NCBI GenBank assembly: GCA_013377095.1
Contig: JACAAY010000053.1
Coordinates: forward strand, 1-33,272
Length of the DNA stretch: 33,272 nt
Reading direction: 5' to 3'
DNA from: Desulfuromonadales bacterium
GTDB lineage: Bacteria > Desulfobacterota > Desulfuromonadia > Geobacterales > Pseudopelobacteraceae
A program made the translations under genes and the position numbers. The notes beneath the pieces were generated by a model, which was not told the origin of the DNA, did not search any database, and saw only the letters and a program-made list of their open reading frames with translations. Position 1 is the first letter of the stretch; every line of letters begins with the position of its first letter. Below are positions 25,278 through 32,162 of the stretch, one piece after another.

Positions 25278-27434
25278 ATGGCATATATACAGGAAAACAG
25301 GCTGATCGCCATCGATACCCCTTTGGGGAAGGATGTGCTGCTCCTTGCGGGTTTTCGCGGTTCCGAAGGTATTTCGCGCCTGTTCAGTTTTGAGCTGAAC
25401 ATGGTTTCGGAAAACCATAACATCTCTTTCGCGGATATCGTCGGGAAGAATGTAACCGTATCGATCTTACTTGCTGATGCAAGCGAGCGATATTTCAACG
25501 GTGTCATATCCCGTTTCGCCCAGGGCCGGGGCGGTGGAGATCGGGGGGGAGATCCCCGTTTTTCTAGCTACCGGGCTACGATGGTGCCCTGGCTCTGGCT
25601 GCTGACCAGGACGGCTGATTCACGCATCTTCCAGAAACTCTCCGTTCCCGACATAATTGAAAAAATATTCAAGGACCTGGGGTTCAACGACTTCAAGTTG
25701 AAGCTGCAAGGTACCTACGCCAAGCGGGATTACTGTGTCCAGTACCGTGAGACGGACTTCAACTTCGTCACCCGGCTGATGGAAGAGGAAGGGATCCAGT
25801 ACTTCTTCGAGCATGAAAAGGGGAAACACACCCTGATCCTGGCTGATTCTCCCCAGGAGAACAAACCCTGTCCGCATCAGAGTACGGCGCGCTATCAGCT
25901 GAGCGGAGAAGGGCGGATGGAGGAGGATGTCATCACCGGTCTTGACAGGATGCAGGAGATTCGGCCGGCGAAATACACCCTCAATGATTTCAATTTCGAG
26001 ATACCGAACACCGACCTCAAGGCGAACGTCCCCAGCAGCCACAAACTGGGCCCCGGTGAACGGGAGATATATGATTATCCCGGAATGTACGCCAAAAAGA
26101 ATGAAGGCGACCGTCTGGCCCGGATACGGATGGAAGAGGAGGAAGCCCAGATCACCACCATCATCGGGTCGAGCAGTTGCCGCGCCTTCACCAGCGGCTA
26201 TCGTTTCTCCCTGACCTCCTTTTTCCGCAGCGACATGAACAATAAAGAGTATGTGCTTGCCACCATCGAGCATGGCGCTGAGCAGGGGTGGGAGGACAAA
26301 TCCGACCTGACCTATTCCAACCGTTTTACCTGCATACCTTTTGACATCCCCTTCCGTCCCCCCCGTCTCACCCCGAAACCGGTGGTGCACGGCTCCCAGA
26401 CCGCCATCGTAGTCGGCCCGAAGGGCGACGAAATCTACACTGACGAGCATGGCCGGGTCAAGGTCCAGTTCCACTGGGACCGGGAGGGGAAGAAGGACGA
26501 GAACTCCTCCTGCTGGATCCGTGTCGCCCAGGTGTGGGCCGGCGCAAGCTGGGGGGCCATGTACATCCCCCGTATCGGACAGGAGGTGATCGTCGATTTC
26601 CTGGAAGGCGACCCTGACCGTCCGATCATCACCGGCCGCGTCTACCATGGCATGAACAAACCCCCCTATCCGCTGCCTGCTGAAAAGACCAAGAGCACCA
26701 TCAAATCAAATTCATCCCTCGGTGGAGGCGGATTCAACGAGTTTCGTTTCGAAGACAAAAAGGGGAGCGAGGAGATTTTCCTCCATGGTCAGAAGGATTG
26801 GACCATCGCCATCCTGAACGACAAGAACCAGACCGTGGGACATGACGAGACGCTTGGTGTGGGGAACAATCGGACCAAGAAGGTGGGGGTGAACCAGAGC
26901 GAGACCATCGGTGTCAACAAGGACATCAAGGTCGGCGCCAACCATAGCGAAATGATCGGCGCCAATATGAGCCTCACCGTGGGAGCCAACAAGACCGAGA
27001 CCGTCGCCATCAACACCGCCGAGACCATCGGCGCTGCCAAAGAGCTGACCATTGGTGCGGTTTATCAGGTGACCGTTGGCGCGGCCATGAACGAGACCAT
27101 TGGCGCTGCCAAGGCCGAGGAGATCGGCGCGGCCAAATCGGTCAACGTGGGCATGAGCAGCAGTGAAAACGTGGGTAAAGACAAGTCGGTTGATGCCGGG
27201 AACAATATTTCCGAAAACGCCGGTAAAAACATGAGCCTGACTGCGGGTGACAACTACAATGTCAAAGCGGGAAAAAGCGGTGTCATCGAGATTGCCGACC
27301 AGCTGACGATCAAAGTCGGCAGCGCTTCAATCACCATGAAGAAAAACGGGGATATCACCATTGAAGGGAAAACCATCAATGTCAAGGGCTCGGGCAATAT
27401 TGTGATGAAGGCCAACAAGATTCTGGAGAATTGA
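25278..27434 (+). CDS. vgrG: VgrG (TssI) spike protein with long beta-helix tail
   Basis: A 718-residue second spike protein. Its gp27-like base and OB fold (about residues 369-467) are nearly the same as in vgrG1, but the C-terminus differs. From about residue 521 to 650 it runs through many short repeats of the form V-G-x-N-x-x-E-T-I-G, a long intertwined beta-helix needle, and ends in a beta-rich tip (ITIEGKTINVKGSG) with no added domain. It should therefore bear cargo through its tip and the adaptor genes downstream. The ribosome-binding site is weak (AAGAG about 10 bases before the ATG at 25278), so it may be translated less than vgrG1 or depend on coupling. It is followed at once by the DUF6484 gene. 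Confidence 0.95.
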   Translation: MAYIQENRLIAIDTPLGKDVLLLAGFRGSEGISRLFSFELNMVSENHNISFADIVGKNVTVSILLADASERYFNGVISRFAQGRGGGDRGGDPRFSSYRATMVPWLWLLTRTADSRIFQKLSVPDIIEKIFKDLGFNDFKLKLQGTYAKRDYCVQYRETDFNFVTRLMEEEGIQYFFEHEKGKHTLILADSPQENKPCPHQSTARYQLSGEGRMEEDVITGLDRMQEIRPAKYTLNDFNFEIPNTDLKANVPSSHKLGPGEREIYDYPGMYAKKNEGDRLARIRMEEEEAQITTIIGSSSCRAFTSGYRFSLTSFFRSDMNNKEYVLATIEHGAEQGWEDKSDLTYSNRFTCIPFDIPFRPPRLTPKPVVHGSQTAIVVGPKGDEIYTDEHGRVKVQFHWDREGKKDENSSCWIRVAQVWAGASWGAMYIPRIGQEVIVDFLEGDPDRPIITGRVYHGMNKPPYPLPAEKTKSTIKSNSSLGGGGFNEFRFEDKKGSEEIFLHGQKDWTIAILNDKNQTVGHDETLGVGNNRTKKVGVNQSETIGVNKDIKVGANHSEMIGANMSLTVGANKTETVAINTAETIGAAKELTIGAVYQVTVGAAMNETIGAAKAEEIGAAKSVNVGMSSSENVGKDKSVDAGNNISENAGKNMSLTAGDNYNVKAGKSGVIEIADQLTIKVGSASITMKKNGDITIEGKTINVKGSGNIVMKANKILEN
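25794..26647 (+). repeat. 854-bp block shared with vgrG1 (copy 2)
   Basis: Direct repeat of 20480-21333, apparently without mismatches. It codes for the rear of the gp27-like part and nearly all of the OB fold. Confidence 0.88.
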
Positions 27435-27435
27435 A

Positions 27436-27942
27436 ATGAAGAAGTCCCCGTCGCCACATATTCAAAAGCTTGATCTTCACCGGCAGATCGAGGGACTGAG
27501 AGTGGGAAAGATAGCTTCCATCAGCAGGGAGGGAGAGGTTTTTGTCGATTTCCCCGGTAGCCAGAACAATGAAGTCAGGGCGCGTTTCGCCGGTTCGCTG
27601 GATCTGAACAAGTTGAGAGAGACGGCCTCCTCGGGGCGGAGTGTACTGATCGTCTTCGAAAACAACGATCCAAATCTGCCCATCATCATCGACACCTTGC
27701 ACTCAATGCTCGACGAAATTGCCGAGTCGCACGACGCTGCCCTGGAGGGGGAGAAACCGGAGGATGTGCTGATTGACGGCAGGCGGATCACCTTTGATGC
27801 TCAGGAAGAGATCGTGCTGCGCTGCGGCAAGTCGAGTATAACCTTGACGAAAGCGGGAAAGGTCCTCATCCGCGGAGCCTATCTCTTAAGCCGCTCATCC
27901 GGGGCGAACCGGATCAAGGGTGGCTCGGTGCAGATAAACTGA
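27436..27942 (+). CDS. DUF6484-type VgrG-associated protein
   Basis: A 168-residue protein that resembles the DUF6484 family found beside vgrG and DUF2169 genes. The N-terminal half looks like an OB-type barrel (VGKIASISREGEVFVDFPG, then SVLIVFENNDPNLPIIID), echoing the VgrG gp5 fold. The C-terminal part (from RRITFDAQEEIVLRCG to ANRIKGGSVQIN) looks like a short beta-helix of the VgrG needle type. It may extend or decorate the vgrG2 tip and help attach the DUF4150 effector downstream. The ATG is one base after the vgrG2 stop. Family call is from pattern recognition; role is inferred from context. Confidence 0.75.
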   Translation: MKKSPSPHIQKLDLHRQIEGLRVGKIASISREGEVFVDFPGSQNNEVRARFAGSLDLNKLRETASSGRSVLIVFENNDPNLPIIIDTLHSMLDEIAESHDAALEGEKPEDVLIDGRRITFDAQEEIVLRCGKSSITLTKAGKVLIRGAYLLSRSSGANRIKGGSVQIN

Positions 27943-27962
27943 ATTACAGGCATGAACGCTAA

Positions 27963-29078
27963 ATGGAACTTTTGAATGCAACAAAAATGATTGCCGGCTA
28001 CACCATGGGCATGGACCGTGACGGCCGAGAGTCCCTGGTGGTTGCAATCAAGGGAACGTACACCATTCCGGAACGTGGAGGTGAAGCGGTCCTGTGCGAA
28101 GAACAGCAGCCACTGATTGAGGCGGATGTGTATTCCGGTGAGCCCGGCCTTTCAGCGCCGGTTTGCGAAACGGACTATGCCCCCTTCAAGCCCCGTTGCG
28201 ACGTCATTCTCAACGGGAGCGCCCATGCTCCCCAGGGGCGGGCTGCAAAGAAAGTTCCCGTATCCATCAAAGTAGGGGCCTTGTCAAAGGCATTCATTGC
28301 AGTAGGAAACCGGCGCTGGGAAAAGACTCTCGGAGAGATTGACGCCACTCCTCCAGAGCCCTTCGTGGTGATGCCGATCTCGTATAATCGGGCATACGGA
28401 GGAACGGACAACAGCCATAGGGACCCGGCATACCATCGGGCTTTTATGGAGAACCCCGTAGGAGTCGGGTTTCACTCCAATCTGGACGGCGATGCGATCA
28501 ACGGCAAGCCATTGCCTAATACCGAGCAGGCCGGGATGGAGATATCACATCCGGACGGTCAATTTCGTCCCATGTCTTTTGGCCCCGTCGGGAGGGGCTG
28601 GGCGCCACGTTTCCACTTTGCCGGCACCTACGACCAGAACTGGATCGACAATGTATTCCCTTTCCTTCCGCCTGATTTCAGCAATGACTATTTCCAGTGC
28701 GCGCCGGTAGACCAGCAGATGGGCTACCTGCTTGGTGGTGAAACGGTGGAGCTGATCAACCTGACACCCCAGGGACGCACTATCTTTCAGCTTCCGAAAG
28801 AGGTAATTCCGGTTGTCTTCTTCCGCAAGAAGGGTGAGCAGCATGAGACACGGGCGGTTGCTGATACGCTGGTCATCGAGCCGGACCTGAAGCGATTCAT
28901 GATCACCTGGCGTGCCAGTCTTCCCCTGAAAAGGAACATGTTCGAGATCCCCCAGGTCCTGGTGGGGAGCATGTCCCGCGCCTGGTGGCGGGCCAGGGAG
29001 CTGGGGAAAACCTACTACGGCTCACTGGGCGAGTTGGTGCGTTCGAAGCGCCGGGAATCGGCTGAGGATTCCGAATGA
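27963..29078 (+). CDS. DUF2169 T6SS effector adaptor/chaperone
   Basis: A 371-residue protein of the DUF2169 family, common in T6SS cargo operons next to PAAR-like effectors and thought to help load them on the spike. Family landmarks include LVVAIKGTYTI near the N-terminus, ETDYAPFKPRCDVILNG, SYNRAYGGTD, NPVGVGFH and a C-terminal FRPMSFGPVGRGW segment. It starts 20 bases after the DUF6484 gene, with only a weak ribosome-binding site, and its stop overlaps the next start (ATGA). Its likely client is the DUF4150 nuclease two genes downstream. Confidence 0.85.
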   Translation: MELLNATKMIAGYTMGMDRDGRESLVVAIKGTYTIPERGGEAVLCEEQQPLIEADVYSGEPGLSAPVCETDYAPFKPRCDVILNGSAHAPQGRAAKKVPVSIKVGALSKAFIAVGNRRWEKTLGEIDATPPEPFVVMPISYNRAYGGTDNSHRDPAYHRAFMENPVGVGFHSNLDGDAINGKPLPNTEQAGMEISHPDGQFRPMSFGPVGRGWAPRFHFAGTYDQNWIDNVFPFLPPDFSNDYFQCAPVDQQMGYLLGGETVELINLTPQGRTIFQLPKEVIPVVFFRKKGEQHETRAVADTLVIEPDLKRFMITWRASLPLKRNMFEIPQVLVGSMSRAWWRARELGKTYYGSLGELVRSKRRESAEDSE

Positions 29079-30109
29079 GTGCGCAACCTCTTGCAATTGT
29101 CGGCTCAGGTATGGTCTGCGGAGCGGGGCTCAGCGCTCCGGCCTCGTGCGCGGCCATCCGCTGCGCCATCGACAATTTCAGTGAGACCCGCTTCATGGAT
29201 TCCGGCGGCGAGTGGATCATCGGCAGCAGCGTCCCCCTGGAACTGCCCTGGCGCGGTATCCCCAAGCTGTTGAAGATGCTGGCGATGGTCCTGGCCGAGT
29301 GCATCGCCTGTGCGCCGGCCTTGAGTCTGGAAAAGGTCCCGGTCCTGCTCTGTCTGGCCGAGGAGGGGCGACCGGGACGTTTGGCTGACCTGGACAACCA
29401 GGTCTTTGTTGGGGTGCAGGAAGAACTGGGGATTACCTTCCACAGGAGATCGGGGATCATCTCACAGGGGCGGGCGGGTGTCGTCACGGCGCTGCGTCAG
29501 GCAAGAGAACTTATCTATGGTGAGCGGATCCCCAGCGTGATCGTCGCCGGGGTGGACAGCCTGCTGACAGGGCCAACCCTGAAGGTCTACGAGGATGGGG
29601 AGAGATTACTCACCAGCAAGAATTCCAACGGTTTTATCCCGGGAGAGGCCGCTGCTGCTGTACTCGTGCATCCGGTTATGAGCGTCAACACCGGACTACT
29701 CTGTACAGGACTCGGGTTCGGCACTGAAGCGGCTGTCGTGGAAGCGAACGATACTCCATTGCGTGCGGACGGTCTGGTGACGGCTATTCGCAGCGCCCTG
29801 TCCGAGGCGGGGTGTGAGCTTGGCGCCACCGATTTCCGGATTACCGATGTTTCCGGCGAACAGTACTACTTCAAAGAGGCTGCGCTCGCTTTGACGCGAA
29901 TATTGCGGCAGCGCAAGGAGGAGTACGACATGTGGCACCCAGCCGACTGCATTGGAGAAGTAGGGGCGGCCATCGGCCCTGTTATATTGACGGTAATGCT
30001 GGCTGCCATGAGGAAAGGCTACAGTCCCGGGAGCTGTGTACTCGGGCACCTGAGCAATGATAATGGCTCAAGGGCTGCAATGATTTTGCAGAATTCCAAA
30101 GGGGTTTAG
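29075..30109 (+). CDS. beta-ketoacyl synthase (thiolase-fold)-like protein, apparently catalytically inactive
   Basis: A 344-residue protein with the ketosynthase fold pattern: the N-terminal VGSGMVCGAGLS strand and turn, GFIPGEAAAAVLV (from G186, the typical GEGA-type loop), and a C-terminal SNDNGSRAAMIL ending. The usual active-site residues seem missing. The region of the nucleophile Cys reads SQGRAG (130-135), with no Cys, and the first catalytic His loop, normally GH in a GHTxGAxG context, reads CIGEVGAA (292-299), with Glu where His is expected. It is also shorter than a FabF-type enzyme (about 410). It shares an ATGA overlap with the DUF2169 gene and precedes the effector by 4 bases, so a structural or chaperone role in effector loading is more likely than lipid synthesis. 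Confidence 0.75.
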   Translation: MSAQPLAIVGSGMVCGAGLSAPASCAAIRCAIDNFSETRFMDSGGEWIIGSSVPLELPWRGIPKLLKMLAMVLAECIACAPALSLEKVPVLLCLAEEGRPGRLADLDNQVFVGVQEELGITFHRRSGIISQGRAGVVTALRQARELIYGERIPSVIVAGVDSLLTGPTLKVYEDGERLLTSKNSNGFIPGEAAAAVLVHPVMSVNTGLLCTGLGFGTEAAVVEANDTPLRADGLVTAIRSALSEAGCELGATDFRITDVSGEQYYFKEAALALTRILRQRKEEYDMWHPADCIGEVGAAIGPVILTVMLAAMRKGYSPGSCVLGHLSNDNGSRAAMILQNSKGV

Positions 30110-30113
30110 CAGT

Positions 30114-31166
30114 ATGTCGAACGAAGTCTATGCTAATGGGATGGAACTGGCCTGCAAGGCCGGGCAAGGGAAAAGCATCTGTGCCTTACCGGATGTTTGT
30201 TTCACTCCACCCCAGACTCCCGCAACTCCTCCCGGTGTGCCGATTCCGTATCCCAACACCGGTATGGCTTCGGACACTACTGACGGCAGCAAGACCGTAC
30301 AAATCAGCGGAAAGGAAGTAATGCTGAAAAACAAGTCATATTTCAAGAAGAGTACTGGCGATGAAGCCGGTTGTGCCCCGAAAAAAGGTGTTGTCACCAG
30401 CAAAAATACAGGGAAAGTCTATTTTAATGCGTGGTCGATGGATGTGAAGTTTGAGGGGGAAAATGTGGTGAGGCATCTTGATATAACCACTCATAACCAC
30501 GCATCTGTCCCCGGCAACACTCCAACGTGGCCGTTTATTGATCAAGGTGCGTTTGCCAAAGGTGGACCTTGTTCAAAAGAAAAAAAAGCTGAAGAAGATG
30601 CATGTGCTCATTTAGATGAAGACGATAAATGCAAAAACAAAAAATGCCAGCAAGCACGGAGATGCATGCTTGTGCCATATAGTCCTGAGAAATCAAAAGG
30701 CCAAGGAGGATGCTGTCCAGGTCAAACACCTCATCATTTGATTGAAGTGCACTGTTTTACAAAGGTAGGTGAGCGTGAAAGTGCTGATAGAATAAGAGGA
30801 TTCAGTAAATATGACGACAATAAAGCCCCCTGTGTCTGTTGTGACGAATCATCCCGGTATGAGGGCGACCATGGAAATATGCATGCAATTCAAGGAATGT
30901 GTGAACGCAACTGTATGAATCCTGATGGCCCTCGCAGCCAAATGGGGGGGGATGGCAGCTGGGACTATGGTGCAGCAAAAAAAGGCGCACTTGCAGCTCA
31001 CAAGGAAACGTTCCCAAAATCCAACTGTCGGGATCAATGCCTGGAAGCACAGCTGGATGCTTATCATAAGCAAATTGGAGTTAAAGACGACACTACAAAA
31101 TTAAGGGCTGACCGTTCGCCCTTGACCGAGGAACAGAAAGATATCGGAGCTTCTGCTTTGGGTTAA
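30114..31166 (+). CDS. DUF4150 (PAAR-like) - Tox-GHH2 nuclease effector
   Basis: A 350-residue evolved-tip effector. Residues about 1-125 are a DUF4150/PAAR-like module (VYANGMELACKAGQG, PNTGMASDTTDGSKTV, MLKNKSYFKKSTGDEAG). A charged, Cys-rich linker (about 150-185) leads to a GHH2-type HNH/EndoVII-fold nuclease domain with GQTPHHLIEVHCF (from G203, catalytic-type H207-H208), APCVCC and GDHGNMH (251-257). This domain class includes the P. aeruginosa T6SS DNase Tse7. It is expected to ride on the vgrG2 spike and degrade DNA in rival cells. The DNA becomes AT-richer along the gene, suggesting a replaced toxin half. It is followed 12 bases later by its probable immunity gene. Confidence 0.85.
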   Translation: MSNEVYANGMELACKAGQGKSICALPDVCFTPPQTPATPPGVPIPYPNTGMASDTTDGSKTVQISGKEVMLKNKSYFKKSTGDEAGCAPKKGVVTSKNTGKVYFNAWSMDVKFEGENVVRHLDITTHNHASVPGNTPTWPFIDQGAFAKGGPCSKEKKAEEDACAHLDEDDKCKNKKCQQARRCMLVPYSPEKSKGQGGCCPGQTPHHLIEVHCFTKVGERESADRIRGFSKYDDNKAPCVCCDESSRYEGDHGNMHAIQGMCERNCMNPDGPRSQMGGDGSWDYGAAKKGALAAHKETFPKSNCRDQCLEAQLDAYHKQIGVKDDTTKLRADRSPLTEEQKDIGASALG

Positions 31167-31178
31167 CGGGGAACTCAT

Positions 31179-32096
31179 ATGGAACGATTGGCGGCTATAC
31201 CGTCTGCACATGGATTGTTGTTCTCAAGAGTATTTATTGGCGACTCTACGAGAGTCTGGATTCTTGCTGAAGAAGAAAAGAGAGCGTCACCTCATACCAA
31301 ATTTCTACAGTGTAAAGATGGCAAGTGGATATATCGCACGATGCCGTGGGGGACTGCAGGGTTGTGCGGTGTTACAGTGCCAGACATTGAATTTTTTGCA
31401 GTTGGGGTGGATGGAGAAGTTTTGCGAGGCACCCGAACAGGTTTTAACGATGAAAAGGTTGATGATTCAGGAAATGGACCTCAGAAAAGAGGATTTTTAC
31501 GAGATGTACGAATGATAGGTGGAAGTGTTTATGTGGTTGGAATGGGACGACAAGCCTACCGTCGGGGAAAAACGGGCACGTGGTCGCGTTTTGATGCCGG
31601 CATTCTTTCAGACACCAAAGAATTGGTCGGACTTAATTCAGTTGATGGGGTAAACGAAAAAAATATTTATGCCGTCGGTTTGAGTGGCGAGATATGGTTT
31701 TACAATGGCCTGAAATGGGTTCGAGTTGATAGCCCCACAAATTTAGCATTGCATCGAGTTTTGTGCATTGCTCCTGATAAAGTTTACGCATGTGGGGCAG
31801 GGGGGATTCTTTTGTCCGGATCAGAAGGAAAGTTTGAGGTTATAGAGCCTGATACCACGGATGATAATTTTTACGATATGGGTTGGTTCCAAAATAAACT
31901 GTACGTGGCTGGACTCAAGAATTTGTATGTGATGGCTGATGATAAATTGAAAGTAGTTGATTTTAAACTTGGAGATGGATTCACAACAGGGCATCTTCAT
32001 TCCAAAGAGAATATGATGTGGACCGTAGGCTCAAGACATTTAGCATATACTTTGGACGGAAATAAGTGGATTCAGGTTTTTTATGACGGAGAATAA
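31179..32096 (+). CDS. beta-propeller-like protein, probable immunity factor for the GHH2 toxin
   Basis: A 305-residue protein made of repeated four-stranded units. Each unit has a Y/F-A-V-G or similar strand, a Gly turn and a final strand with an aromatic residue (FFAVGVDGEVLRG, VYVVGMGRQAYRRG, IYAVGLSGEIWFYNG, VYACGAGGILLSG, LYVAGLKNLYVMA, MWTVGSRHLAYTLDG). At least six such units fit a small beta-propeller. No signal peptide or catalytic motif is seen, so it should be cytoplasmic, where it could block the nuclease. It follows the toxin by 12 bases with an ACGGGGA ribosome-binding stretch, and both genes share an AT-rich composition unlike their neighbours. The immunity role comes from position, not from a known family. 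Confidence 0.72.
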   Translation: MERLAAIPSAHGLLFSRVFIGDSTRVWILAEEEKRASPHTKFLQCKDGKWIYRTMPWGTAGLCGVTVPDIEFFAVGVDGEVLRGTRTGFNDEKVDDSGNGPQKRGFLRDVRMIGGSVYVVGMGRQAYRRGKTGTWSRFDAGILSDTKELVGLNSVDGVNEKNIYAVGLSGEIWFYNGLKWVRVDSPTNLALHRVLCIAPDKVYACGAGGILLSGSEGKFEVIEPDTTDDNFYDMGWFQNKLYVAGLKNLYVMADDKLKVVDFKLGDGFTTGHLHSKENMMWTVGSRHLAYTLDGNKWIQVFYDGE

Positions 32097-32105
32097 TGGA
32101 CATAT

Positions 32106-32140
32106 TACAATTTATTATAAATATTTTATAATTAATTGTA
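32106..32140. repeat. 35-base AT-rich imperfect palindrome after the immunity gene
   Basis: The arms pair perfectly as ATTATAAA (32114-32121) and TTTATAAT (32125-32132) around a 3-base loop. After one T-T mismatch (32113/32133) they continue as TACAATT (32106-32112) and AATTGTA (32134-32140). It lies in the 66-base gap between the immunity gene and the TIGR02270 gene. It has almost no G or C and no T-tract after it, so it is not a standard intrinsic terminator. An operator, a recombination scar or an mRNA structure are possible. Confidence 0.8.
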
Positions 32141-32162
32141 CGGTGTTCACAAGGGATCTGAT

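Noticed and set aside
26838..27250. Short periodic repeats at the end of vgrG2 as a CRISPR-like or satellite array
   Set aside because: The repetition is at the protein level (beta-helix units of a VgrG needle), the DNA units are not identical and the frame is open throughout.
29075..30109. The ketosynthase-like gene as a working FabF/FabB enzyme
   Set aside because: The nucleophile region has no Cys, one His position appears to be Glu, and the setting is a T6SS cargo operon with no other lipid genes.
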